From: an uncultured Eubacteriales bacterium
GTDB taxonomy: Bacteria > Bacillota > Clostridia > Oscillospirales > CAG-382
Direction of reading: 5' to 3'
Length of the DNA stretch: 37,036 bases
Assembly (NCBI GenBank): GCA_900546385.1
Contig: URCT01000011.1
Location: 1 to 37,036, forward strand
In this document: positions 29,790 through 37,036 of the stretch, piece after piece
Numbering within the stretch: the stretch's first letter is position 1
How the letters are laid out: each line of letters starts with the position of its first letter
Position numbers and translations under genes: made by a program
Notes under the pieces: generated by a model
What the model was told of the DNA's origin: nothing
Database searches by the model: none
The model's input: the letters and a program-made list of their open reading frames with translations, nothing else

Positions 29790-31148
29790 TTAAGCTCTCT
29801 CGTTCATCGGCACATATTCGTGAATGACATAGTTTGTCTTATAAGCCGGGCGGATGATACGACCGCCGGTGAGGATTTCTTCGATGCGGTGAGCGCACCA
29901 GCCGGCGACACGCGCCGTTGCAAAGAGCGGCGTATACAGCTCTTTCGGAATGCCGAGCATCCGGTACACGAGTCCCGAATACATATCCACGTTGGCACAC
30001 ATATATTTTTCGTTTCCGGTCACCTGATAGAACACGTCCGGCGTGCGGCTTTCGATTTTCTGCATCAGCTCGAACTCATCCATAAAGCCTTTTTCTTCGG
30101 CAAGCTCACGTGCATATTTTTTGAGCGTTATGGCACGCGGATCGCTGATGGTGTAGATCGCATGACCCATGCCGTAAATAAGGCCGCTGCCGTCGCCGGC
30201 TTCGCCGCGTAAGATTTTGGCAAGGTAGGCACTGACCTCCTCGTCATCCTTCCAATCGCGCACGTTTGCCTTAATATCCTCAAACATCTGATCGACCTTG
30301 ATGTTCGCGCCGCCGTGCTTAGGGCCTTTGAGCGAACCGACTGCTGCGGAAATGGCCGAATAGATATCCGTTCCGGCCGACGAAAGCACACGGCAGGCAA
30401 AGGTCGAGTTGTTACCGCCGCCATGCTCGGCATGAAGCACGAGACATAGGTCAAGCAGTCTTGCTTCACGCTCGTCGAAGGAAACATCGTTGCCCAAAAT
30501 CCGCATGAAGTTCTGCGCACAGGCAAGACCCGGCTGCGGACGGTGCAAAAGAAGGCTGTCTTGGTCGAACACATGGCGTTTGACCGAATAGGCGTGTGCG
30601 GCGATGATGGGAAGCCGGGAAATGAGCTGAATACTCTGCTTGAGCTGATTCTCGAGCGACATATTCTCCGGTTCCGGGTCGTAGGAATATAACGACGTGA
30701 TAGCGGCTTGGATCTTGTTCATGATATTGGGAGAGGGCGCACGCATGATCACATCTTCCGTGAAGTTGAGCGGCAGGGTGGCATATTCGGCGTTGAGCGT
30801 CCGAAAGGCCTCTAACTGTTCCTTGGTCGGCAGTGAACCGAACAAAAGGATAAACGCACATTCCTCAAAGCCGTAGCGATTCTCCTTGACATAGCCGTCA
30901 ATGAGCTGTTCCACGTCGTAGCCGCGATAGTATAATTTGCCCTCATCGGGACGTTTTTCGCCCTCATACAGCACATAGCCGTGTACAAGACCGAGATTGG
31001 TCGCGCCTGCCACAACGCCCGAACCGTCGGCATTGCGAAGGCCGCGCTTGACGTTGGCATTGGCAAACACCTTGGCCGGGATCTGGTAGTTTTCCTTGCA
31101 GATTTCGGAAAGCTCCAACAGCTTTTCGGGATACTCGTTTTGAATCAT
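29790..31148 (-). CDS. gltA: Citrate synthase
   Basis: Condenses acetyl-CoA and oxaloacetate to citrate; in anaerobic Clostridia this usually feeds 2-oxoglutarate and glutamate synthesis. The 452 residues match the Bacillota long type. Catalytic regions are visible: LHAEHGGGNNSTFA (first His), YGMGHAIYTISDPRA (second His) and NVDMYSGLVYRMLG (Asp), with the C-terminal arginine region GGRIIRPAYKTNYV. AAAGGA lies upstream of the ATG. It is transcribed alone. The gene does not show whether it is Si- or Re-type beyond its membership of the classic (Si) family. Confidence 0.95.
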   Translation of the reverse strand: MIQNEYPEKLLELSEICKENYQIPAKVFANANVKRGLRNADGSGVVAGATNLGLVHGYVLYEGEKRPDEGKLYYRGYDVEQLIDGYVKENRYGFEECAFILLFGSLPTKEQLEAFRTLNAEYATLPLNFTEDVIMRAPSPNIMNKIQAAITSLYSYDPEPENMSLENQLKQSIQLISRLPIIAAHAYSVKRHVFDQDSLLLHRPQPGLACAQNFMRILGNDVSFDEREARLLDLCLVLHAEHGGGNNSTFACRVLSSAGTDIYSAISAAVGSLKGPKHGGANIKVDQMFEDIKANVRDWKDDEEVSAYLAKILRGEAGDGSGLIYGMGHAIYTISDPRAITLKKYARELAEEKGFMDEFELMQKIESRTPDVFYQVTGNEKYMCANVDMYSGLVYRMLGIPKELYTPLFATARVAGWCAHRIEEILTGGRIIRPAYKTNYVIHEYVPMNERA

Positions 31149-31182
31149 AAAGTCCTGTCCTTTCGTATATACTGTATCAGAA

Positions 31183-31194
31183 GGGCTTTCGCCC
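31183..31194 (-). promoter_or_regulatory. Short stable hairpin in the citrate synthase leader
   Basis: GGGC-GAAA-GCCC on the minus strand is a four-bp GNRA tetraloop hairpin near the 5' end of the citrate synthase mRNA, about 35 bases before the start codon. Confidence 0.5.
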
Positions 31195-31216
31195 GTTCAT
31201 TCGGATGAATAGTTAT

Positions 31217-31245
31217 ATTGTATCACAGTCTTTTTGAAAATGCAA
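31217..31245 (-). promoter_or_regulatory. Promoter of citrate synthase
   Basis: On the minus strand TTGCAT (31240-31245), 17 bases, TACAAT (31217-31222), with TGA before the -10 box giving an extended -10. It starts just before the divergent SpoIID-family gene. Confidence 0.65.
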
Positions 31246-31261
31246 GAGGTAAAACGAAATT

Positions 31262-32377
31262 ATGCAAAAAAACTTTTTGATCCGCCGCTCCGGCAAAGGC
31301 ACAGCCGCCGTCATCGGCTGTGCGGCACTGCTTTTGCTCCTTTGTGCGTCCGAAGTGTTAAGAAACGGTGATAATACCGTTTTTGACGCACTCTCAGACA
31401 GCCGTGAAAGTATGTATAAACAGCTTGATAGCCGATCGGATTCCTCCGAAAAAGCTGTTGAAACTACACAAAAAATGAATTTTGATTTTGAAGATAATGC
31501 AAATTTTTCCGTCTTGTCGCCTTCGCTTTCCGATAACGCGCTTTCTGTTTCGGCAAGCGAAATTCCCGAAATCCGCGAAATCGCCGTGTATGACACACGC
31601 GCCGGACAAGTACGCCTGCTGCCGCTTGAGGAGTATGTGGTCGGTGCGTTGGTCGCGGAAATGCCGCAGAGCTTTGAGAAGCAGGCACTCATGGCACAGG
31701 CGGTCGCGTGCCGCACCTTTGCGGTACGGGCGGCTATGCGGCACGACAAGCACAAAAACGCCGCGGTATGCACCGATTATCGCTGCTGTCAAAGCTTTCG
31801 GGATGCGGCGGAGGTGGAATTCGACATTTCGGCGGCGCGGGAGGCGGTGGAGGCGACACGCGGCATTATTGCGGTTTATGACGGTGAGCCGATTTTGGCG
31901 GCATATCATGCGGCAAGTGTGGGATACACGCGTTCAAGTGCCGAGGTTTGGGGCGGTGAGCTTGCGTATCTTGTGCCGGTGGCAGCGGTGGAGAGTCGGG
32001 AAAGTGCGGCTGAAGTTAAGGCTGTTTCGGCAAAGGCACTCACATCAGCTCTAAGAGCTGTGGCCTTAAAAAAGAACAAAGCCGCCTTTGAGGGCGGCAG
32101 GATTTGCTGTTATGCGGATGCAGACGGGCTTTGCACCGGCATTTCGGACGGTGTGACGGTGTGCTCGCCGCAGGAGGTGCAGAGGGCACTCGGACTGCGG
32201 TCGGATGTATTTGCGGTTTCGGAGAGCGGCAAAGACTATACGTTCACAAGCTACGGATTCGGGCATGGTGTGGGAATGAGTCAATATGGAGCGAACGCGC
32301 TTGCCGAAGAGGGATATGATTTTTATGAGATTTTGAAATATTATTACACCGGCATCGGTTTTGCCTTTTGCAGTTGA
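31262..32377 (+). CDS. SpoIID/LytB-family protein (peptidoglycan lytic transglycosylase or amidase enhancer)
   Basis: A 371-residue protein with one N-terminal membrane helix (about 13-31) and an extracytoplasmic SpoIID domain (about 100-365). In SpoIID, a Glu in the LVAEMP-type motif catalyses glycan cleavage; here it is E133 in GALVAEMPQSF. Also visible are QAVACRTFAVR, a Cys cluster CTDYRCC (170-176) and AAYHAASVGYT, as in zinc-binding SpoIID, and the C-terminal GFGHGVGMSQYGANALAEEG. The ribosome site AGAGGT lies rather far upstream (about 13 bases). The family suggests a spore-forming lineage but is also found as LytB in non-spore-formers, so sporulation is not proved. Confidence 0.9.
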   Translation: MQKNFLIRRSGKGTAAVIGCAALLLLLCASEVLRNGDNTVFDALSDSRESMYKQLDSRSDSSEKAVETTQKMNFDFEDNANFSVLSPSLSDNALSVSASEIPEIREIAVYDTRAGQVRLLPLEEYVVGALVAEMPQSFEKQALMAQAVACRTFAVRAAMRHDKHKNAAVCTDYRCCQSFRDAAEVEFDISAAREAVEATRGIIAVYDGEPILAAYHAASVGYTRSSAEVWGGELAYLVPVAAVESRESAAEVKAVSAKALTSALRAVALKKNKAAFEGGRICCYADADGLCTGISDGVTVCSPQEVQRALGLRSDVFAVSESGKDYTFTSYGFGHGVGMSQYGANALAEEGYDFYEILKYYYTGIGFAFCS

Positions 32378-32426
32378 GATGCTGCCGGAGGCGGCAAACC
32401 GGTTGCCGCAGGCAAACGGAAAAAAA

Positions 32427-32801
32427 GCCGCGAAGCGGCAAAGGATTTAATTGGATTGCACAAAGTTGTTATCTTTGTGCGCTGATTCGAGGTTTGGAAA
32501 ATCTCGAATCTCCCTTGAAAGGTTTTAATTGTTGCGGTGCGAAGCTGCGGCTGCGGTGGGCTGATTCAAGGTTTGCAGAACCTCGGAGCTTCCTGCAAAA
32601 GGGACGTTTTTACGTTCTTTTTGCGTCGTGCAAAAAGAACCAAAAAGCACGCCAGAGGTTTGCGAACCTCTGGACTCCGGGGACGATTCAAATCGCCGGT
32701 CGATACGGTGTTTTTGCGAAAGTGACCGGCGTTCATCAGGTAACCGGTTTTGCGAAAAGCTGCAACTTCGCCGGGTATCGCCGGCAATGATTTGAATCGG
32801 T
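32427..32801 (+). repeat. Stem-loop repeat element, left inverted copy
   Basis: About 375 bases of noncoding sequence made of successive hairpins: GCCGCGAAGCGGC, GCACAAAG/CTTTGTGC, GATTCGAG/CTCGAATC, AAGGTTTGCAGAACCT, GTTCTTTTTG/CAAAAAGAAC and CAGAGGTTTGCGAACCTCTG, ending with GATTCAAA (near 32685-32692) and TTTGAATCGGT (32791-32801). Nearly the same modules recur in reverse orientation at 33117-33474. A 41-base stretch (32652-32692) is identical in both copies. No coding potential is recognised. Confidence 0.88.
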
Positions 32802-33116
32802 GCGACGCTCCGGCTTTACAGCGTAAGGAGTTAGAGCAGAGATTAAAAGAACAGCTGTATTCTTTGCAAACAGTAGGTTAAGGGTGGTGCGAATGGGAGG
32901 CGGAGGGTGGAAAAGAGTAGCTTTGGGTGGCAATTAAGGAAAGGTTTGTGCAAAAGAAAAGCTTTTTTCAGCACCCCACAGCAACCGCTTCGCACTGCAC
33001 CAAAGCTAACGTGCAGCTGCAAATTTCATCCGCAAAAACTTACTGTGAGCTTGCAGTACACCTTCTCATTTTCGAAAAACATCAGTCTTGCGTCTGCACT
33101 ACGGTAACCCTTTCGA
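32802..33116. other. Core between the inverted repeats, no gene recognised
   Basis: About 315 bases contain no convincing ORF. On the minus strand GTGCGAAGCGGTTGCTGTGG (near 32977-33000) resembles the GTGCGAAGCTGCGGCTGCGG module of the flanking repeats, so part of the core may be a decayed further copy. Confidence 0.6.
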
Positions 33117-33474
33117 ACCGATTCAAAGTCTTTTCGCCGCCGTTTTGTGGGCAAAACCGGTTTCGACAGAAGCCGCCGGAAAACTTTGCAAAATTACTTT
33201 CGACAGAGCTTTGAATCGTCCCCGGAGTCCAGAGGTTCGCAAACCTCTGGTGTACTTTTGGTTCTTTTCGTACAAGCGAAAAGCACGAAAAACGTTCCTT
33301 TCGCAGGAAGTTCCGAGGTTTCGCAAACCTCGAAACAGCATACCGCAACGGCAGCTTCGCACCGCAACAATTAAAACCTTTTTCAGGAAGATTCGAGGTT
33401 TCGCAAACCTCGAATCAGCTCACAAAGATAACAACTTCACACAAACCAAATTAAATCCTTTGCGGCTTTGCCGC
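33117..33474 (-). repeat. Stem-loop repeat element, right inverted copy
   Basis: The reverse-orientation partner of 32427-32801, with the modules in the same order when read on the minus strand. The 41-base block 33210-33250 is identical to the left copy. The hairpin GATTCGAGGTTTGCGAAACC-TCGAATC is perfect here and imperfect but still pairing in the left copy, which suggests that structure rather than sequence is kept. Confidence 0.88.
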
Positions 33475-33479
33475 CTTTG

Positions 33480-33553
33480 AAACTTTCCTTATCGGAAAGT
33501 TTGTCCCCTTCCGGGACGGCACGCTCCGCGTGCAGTTCGCCGCCCTTGGCGGC
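33480..33553. repeat. String of four short perfect hairpins after the alpha-galactosidase gene
   Basis: Directly next to each other lie AAACTTTCC/GGAAAGTTT (33480-33502), GTCCC/GGGAC (33503-33517), GCACGC/GCGTGC (33519-33533) and GCCGCC/GGCGGC (33539-33553). Each loop has 3-5 bases. The last is followed by CTTTTT on the plus strand and could be a terminator for transcripts from the left; on the minus strand no U run follows. Confidence 0.85.
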
Positions 33554-33557
33554 CTTT

Positions 33558-35705
33558 TTACAGGGTGATTTCGAAATAGCGTGCCGTGTAGTCCTTCGGC
33601 ATCTCAATCGCTAAAATCGAGGTGTTGGCAAAATACGTAAACTTCGTGTCAATCGCCGTCGGATAGACATAGTTCACGTTTGCCGCCTTGCCGCCGAAAT
33701 ACTTCGATAAATCAATCTTGATGACCTTTGCGGAATCCTCAAACTTCCAAACCGCAAGCGTCATTTTCTTGCCGTCTGCCGATAAAAAGCCGAGCGCCGA
33801 ATGCGTCTTGTCACACAGGTTCAGTCTGCCGCACGGCCATACCGGATACGACGTATGATTGTGCGAACGGTAGGCTTTGTATACGTCCGTGCCGTCCTTG
33901 ATGAGCTGCTTGTTGAAGGCGTCCGCCTTGTCAATGCGTCCCGAAAGATACAAAACGCCGCACAGCGCGTTGATCATGTTAAACGCCGTCTGCTCACCGT
34001 CGGCAAGCGCTTCCATGCGGCTCTTGTCCGCATAGACATCCAAGCCCTTTTGAAGCTCATAAAACGATACCGGATACGGATATGCCCAAATACCGGCCTT
34101 TTCTGGCGCAATGCAGGCCGCATAGCCCGATGCGATGGATGGATTTAATTCGTAAAACTCTTGGTCGGACGTGCTCTGTAGCTCAAAATGGCGTAACGTT
34201 CCGTTGTCGCTGCGCATCGCACCGCTGCCGCAGTTTTCGACCTTCATATCCGGATGCTTTTTCTTGACGCGGTCAATCAGGGCATAAAACGCTTCTGCCG
34301 ACTTTTTAAGACCCTCGCCGACCGAAGACCCGCGAATCTCCGCACCGAGCATGACCGAATGGTTGTAATCGTTCTTGATGAAGCGCGCACCGAGGTCATA
34401 CAGCATATCGAAAATGCCCTCAATGTATGCGCACTGCTTCGGATCGGTGTAATCGACAAAATGGCTGTCAGCCACCGGCGTTCCCCAGCGTTTCAAGATG
34501 CCGCCTTCGTCCGCCATGGGCGTGTTCGGATCAAGCGATTCAATTTCGAGCCATGCGCCCGGCTTCATGCCCTTGGAATTGATGAGGTCGAAAATGCCTT
34601 TTAAGCCGCCTTTGCCAAATCTCTTCTCGCCGAATTCTTTGTCACCAAGCGTCCATGCGCCAAGACCCTTTTCATACCAACCGGCGTCAAGGCAGAACAC
34701 TTCACAGCCGGCGTCGGCTGCCGCGTCGATAAGACCCGGAAGCGTATTTTTATCGCCTGCGCCCCACACGCAGTCCATGTACGTGTTAAAGCAGGCCGGT
34801 GCTTCGCCGTCCCATTTGGCGACGGTGGTCTTGCGGCGTGCGATCAGAAGCTGCTTTACGCCGTCCTCAAACGAGCCGTCGGTGCAGCCGAATAATGCGG
34901 GAGCGGCGGTAAACGTTTCGCCCGGACGAAGCACTTTGACAAAGCCGGTTTCTTCATCGGCGGCGTTTGCTTCGAGGAAGAACGTGCCTTCGCCGTCGGC
35001 GTGGCCGTTGCGGTTGCCAAGCTCGATGGTCCAGTTGAAGCCGCCCTCGATTTCCATGTACCATGTGACGCCGGTTTCGGTATCCTCTACTGCCACAAGC
35101 GGAAAATGCTTACCGGTGCTCCAAGAGCCGATCGAACGCACACGCCATGAGGTCATCTCCCAGCTGTGAGCGGTCTGTTTGGTGATGCCAAGCTCAGACA
35201 GACTGTTGGTCTTCCATTGGGCTTCACCCTGCCAATGGCTCATGAAATGATGCACCTTGATGCGTGCGTCGTCGCGATACCATTTGGAAAGACCGCCGCA
35301 GGCGACGCCGTTTATGAGTGCTGAGCCGAAATGCGTCAGTGTGACTTTTTCCTTGCTGATATTCTTGACGGAATTTACCTGTCGGACAGCGTCCGCACCC
35401 GGAATGAAGGTCATTTTGACGGTCACCTCGAGCTTATCGTCGGCGCAGAGATATTTGGCAGTGATACCGCCCTTATTCTGCTTGAAGGAGGTGCATTTGG
35501 AGCCCTCATGATGGCTGACGAGCGATGCGCAGCCCTCCATGGGAGCGGTTCCGTCGGCGGCGAGAGCGAGCGAAAAGTTGGGAGAAGCGGCAAGATCGGC
35601 GACCGACACGTTTTCGGTGGCGAGAGCCGACATTTTTAACGGTTCGCCTTGTGCGCCGTTGTAATAAAAACGCATATTTTGATGCTTTACGATGAAGTTT
35701 TCCAT
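33558..35705 (-). CDS. Alpha-galactosidase (GH36 family)
   Basis: Releases terminal alpha-galactose from raffinose-type sugars and galactomannans. The 715 residues have the GH36 order: N-terminal beta-supersandwich (about 1-290), (beta/alpha)8 barrel (about 300-620) and C-terminal beta domain. The catalytic nucleophile is D446 in FIKNDYNHS and the acid/base is D514 in STSDQE. The ENCGSGAMRSD segment (490-500) carries the CxxGxxR motif, and CLDAGWY and EIESLDP fit the substrate pocket. There is no signal peptide, so it acts on imported oligosaccharides. AGGAGA lies before the ATG. It lies 51 bases after the DtxR/MntR-type gene on the same strand and may be co-transcribed with it. Confidence 0.94.
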   Translation of the reverse strand: MENFIVKHQNMRFYYNGAQGEPLKMSALATENVSVADLAASPNFSLALAADGTAPMEGCASLVSHHEGSKCTSFKQNKGGITAKYLCADDKLEVTVKMTFIPGADAVRQVNSVKNISKEKVTLTHFGSALINGVACGGLSKWYRDDARIKVHHFMSHWQGEAQWKTNSLSELGITKQTAHSWEMTSWRVRSIGSWSTGKHFPLVAVEDTETGVTWYMEIEGGFNWTIELGNRNGHADGEGTFFLEANAADEETGFVKVLRPGETFTAAPALFGCTDGSFEDGVKQLLIARRKTTVAKWDGEAPACFNTYMDCVWGAGDKNTLPGLIDAAADAGCEVFCLDAGWYEKGLGAWTLGDKEFGEKRFGKGGLKGIFDLINSKGMKPGAWLEIESLDPNTPMADEGGILKRWGTPVADSHFVDYTDPKQCAYIEGIFDMLYDLGARFIKNDYNHSVMLGAEIRGSSVGEGLKKSAEAFYALIDRVKKKHPDMKVENCGSGAMRSDNGTLRHFELQSTSDQEFYELNPSIASGYAACIAPEKAGIWAYPYPVSFYELQKGLDVYADKSRMEALADGEQTAFNMINALCGVLYLSGRIDKADAFNKQLIKDGTDVYKAYRSHNHTSYPVWPCGRLNLCDKTHSALGFLSADGKKMTLAVWKFEDSAKVIKIDLSKYFGGKAANVNYVYPTAIDTKFTYFANTSILAIEMPKDYTARYFEITL

Positions 35706-35756
35706 GACAAGTTCTCCTGATCCGTAGGTTTTATGATTTCAAAGCGGTTGCGGTGT

Positions 35757-36137
35757 TTATTCGCGGTTTTCCCTGTGTTCGGCGTGCTTTTTGAGCGCGT
35801 CAAAGGTTTGCGCGCTGATGACGTGTTCCATGCGGCAGGCATCTTCGGCAGCCGTTTCGGGATCGACACCGAGATGAACCAAAAATTCCGAAAGCAGGGT
35901 GTGCCGTTCATACATTTTTTCGGCAATTTCGGTGCCTTTATCGGTTAAGGAAATAAAGCCGGTGACGGAATCCATGAGGATATAGCCGTTTTCACGCAGG
36001 TTTTTCATGGCAACGCTGACGCTGGGTTTGGAAAGGTCAAGCTCATTGACGATATCGATGGAGCGGACATTGCCTTTTTTCTTATGGATCATATAAATGG
36101 ATTCTAAGTAATTCTCTGCGGATTCATGTATTTTCAC
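35757..36137 (-). CDS. DtxR/MntR-family metal-dependent transcriptional regulator
   Basis: A 126-residue regulator with an N-terminal winged HTH (about 5-60; SAENYLESIYMIHKKKGNVRSIDIVNELDLSKPSVSVAM) and the metal-binding dimerisation domain (about 62-125) with RHTLLSEFLVHLGVDPETAAEDACRMEHVIS. Glu, Asp, Cys and His residues stand at the usual metal-ligand positions. The SH3-like third domain of DtxR is absent, as in MntR, so Mn or Fe homeostasis is likely. The start is GTG at 36137 with AAGGAGG about 10 bases upstream. It has its own promoter with an inverted repeat across the -10 box. Confidence 0.92.
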   Translation of the reverse strand: MKIHESAENYLESIYMIHKKKGNVRSIDIVNELDLSKPSVSVAMKNLRENGYILMDSVTGFISLTDKGTEIAEKMYERHTLLSEFLVHLGVDPETAAEDACRMEHVISAQTFDALKKHAEHRENRE

Positions 36138-36190
36138 GGTACAAAGACCTCCTTTTGGACAGAAATCGCGCGCTGTACGCCAATAAAGAA

Positions 36191-36219
36191 ATTATAACAC
36201 AAAATCCGTTATAATGCAA
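36191..36219 (-). promoter_or_regulatory. Promoter and inverted-repeat operator of the DtxR/MntR-type gene
   Basis: On the minus strand TTGCAT (36214-36219), 17 bases, TATAAT (36191-36196). The perfect inverted repeat ATTATAAC-N9-GTTATAAT (36191-36215) covers the -10 box and the spacer, as expected for autorepression. Confidence 0.78.
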
Positions 36220-36244
36220 GGATTTTGCGTGATTTCCGGCGGAT

Positions 36245-36907
36245 TTAATCGAGAATTAAGGTTTCAAGCTCTTTGACCGTGCGGATATAGAAATCGGGCT
36301 TTTCGGTATCAAAGCTGTGTTCGCCACCGAAGCCCCACAGAACGCCGGCGCAAGGCAGAGCGGCGTTTTTGGCGGTGAGCACATCGACATAGGAATCGCC
36401 GACGTAGAGCACGTCTTTCCGATCGACCTTCAGGGCATCGATGGCGCGGTCGGTGCAGGCTTTATCGGGTTTGGTGGGAAGGCCGATGCCCGAGCCGGAC
36501 ACATAGGAGAACACGCCTTTGCCGAAGCAGTGTTCGGCAAGGGTTTTAGCTTGTCTGTCGGGTTTATTGGAAACGACGGCAAGCTTGATACCGGCGTTTT
36601 TTAACGTATCGATGAGTTCGGAAATGCCGTCGTAAGGATGGGTTTTTTCGCAGACGTGTTCATCATAGACATCGAGGTAGCGGTTTAAGACGGTGGTAAC
36701 GGTGTCTTTATCGCGTTTATCCTCGGGAAGAGCGAGTTCCATGAGGCGGTATGCGCCGTTATTGACGAAGGAAGTGACCTCTTCGAGGGTTTTTTCGGGA
36801 AACCCGAATTCGCGAAGGGTGATATTGACGGATTTTGCGATGTCATCGATGGTATAGAGGAGTGTGCCGTCCATATCGAAGATGACGCAGGAATAATGGA
36901 TGTTCAT
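36245..36907 (-). CDS. HAD-superfamily hydrolase, phosphoglycolate phosphatase-like
   Basis: A 220-residue phosphatase of the HAD subfamily I with an alpha-helical cap. The four motifs are visible: motif I FDMDGTLLYT (nucleophile Asp near residue 9), motif II VVSNK, motif III Lys in TKPDK, and motif IV LYVGDSYVDVLTAKNA. The cap (about 18-85) includes FVNNGAYRLMELAL. The arrangement is that of Gph/PgmB-like enzymes; the substrate is uncertain. I chose the ATG at 36907 (AAAGGA upstream) rather than the extension to 36994, which runs into the repeat element. No promoter is seen before the repeat. Confidence 0.92.
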   Translation of the reverse strand: MNIHYSCVIFDMDGTLLYTIDDIAKSVNITLREFGFPEKTLEEVTSFVNNGAYRLMELALPEDKRDKDTVTTVLNRYLDVYDEHVCEKTHPYDGISELIDTLKNAGIKLAVVSNKPDRQAKTLAEHCFGKGVFSYVSGSGIGLPTKPDKACTDRAIDALKVDRKDVLYVGDSYVDVLTAKNAALPCAGVLWGFGGEHSFDTEKPDFYIRTVKELETLILD

Positions 36908-36926
36908 GGGAGGATTCCTTTCTATA

Positions 36927-37036
36927 TTTGTTGCGAAGCCACGGCTGTGGCGAGCTGGATCGAGGTTTGCAAAACCTCGATTCTCTCCCTGCAAGGGAGG
37001 GCTTTTTTGTCATACTTTTTGTGGCTAACAAAAAGT
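36927..37036 (+). repeat. Third copy of the stem-loop repeat, cut by the window edge
   Basis: TTGTTGCGAAGCC...GGCTGTGGCGAGCTG, a perfect hairpin ATCGAGGTTT-GCA-AAACCTCGAT, a CTCCCTGCAAGGGAG hairpin and CTTTTTGTGGCTAACAAAAAG follow the module order of 32531-32645. It is shorter between the hairpins and the sequence is more diverged, so it is a family member rather than a recent copy. Confidence 0.75.

Noticed and set aside
32427..33474. CRISPR array as explanation of the repeats
   Set aside because: There are two inverted copies of a long element and no regular short direct repeats with spacers; no cas genes are in the window.
32368..33480. Several ORFs of 60-140 residues in the repeat region
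   Set aside because: They translate the hairpin repeats in various frames, without ribosome sites or recognisable domains.

Overview
The window looks like a chromosomal segment of a gut-type anaerobic Clostridia member (Bacillota, possibly Oscillospirales-like; the exact taxon cannot be read from here). The evidence is [FeFe]-hydrogenase maturation genes (hydG, hydF and a TM1266-type regulator), a SpoIID-family protein, a TPP-riboswitch-controlled ThiT, two oxygen-sensitive radical chemistries, AGGAGG-type ribosome binding sites and strong sigma-A promoters. No rRNA, tRNA or CRISPR array was seen. All gene calls come from reading motifs in the sequence; no database search was run.

Layout. 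1-1285: the end of an unidentified protein, a shared terminator, and dut with its own promoter. 1282-6989: a four-gene minus-strand operon (glycyl radical enzyme, SGNH hydrolase, EamA-type permease, ferredoxin-containing activase) with a divergent AraC regulator; the substrate is unknown. 7058-10536: a ribbon-helix-helix protein and ClpB. 10567-14058: a DeoR regulator and SASA esterase, divergent from a GDPD-PHP fusion protein, around a 45-bp near-palindrome. 14087-18299: a LysR regulator, then a MerR-like regulator, flavodoxin, carboxymuconolactone decarboxylase-like protein, aldo/keto reductase and an exported lipoprotein flavodoxin.

18359-21306 looks like an acquired island. It holds a probable type I toxin-antitoxin locus (23-residue hydrophobic peptide, structured leader, convergent antisense promoter), a signal-less M23 peptidase resembling a phage lysin, a candidate small RNA, and an AT-rich coiled-coil GIY-YIG-like protein.

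21434-31222 returns to core genes: an RlmA-like methyltransferase, an EF-G paralogue without the catalytic histidine, a DUF4886-type SGNH protein, thiT with its riboswitch, the hydrogenase maturation operon behind a roughly 220-nt leader ending in an intrinsic terminator, and citrate synthase. 31262-37036 holds a SpoIID-family gene, a pair of roughly 360-375-bp inverted copies of a noncoding stem-loop repeat, a string of hairpins, a GH36 alpha-galactosidase, a DtxR/MntR-type regulator with an apparent autoregulatory operator, a HAD phosphatase, and a third copy of the repeat at the right edge.

The strongest leads for something undescribed are the glycyl radical enzyme cluster, the type I toxin-antitoxin locus, the inverted repeat family and the hydrogenase-maturation leader RNA.
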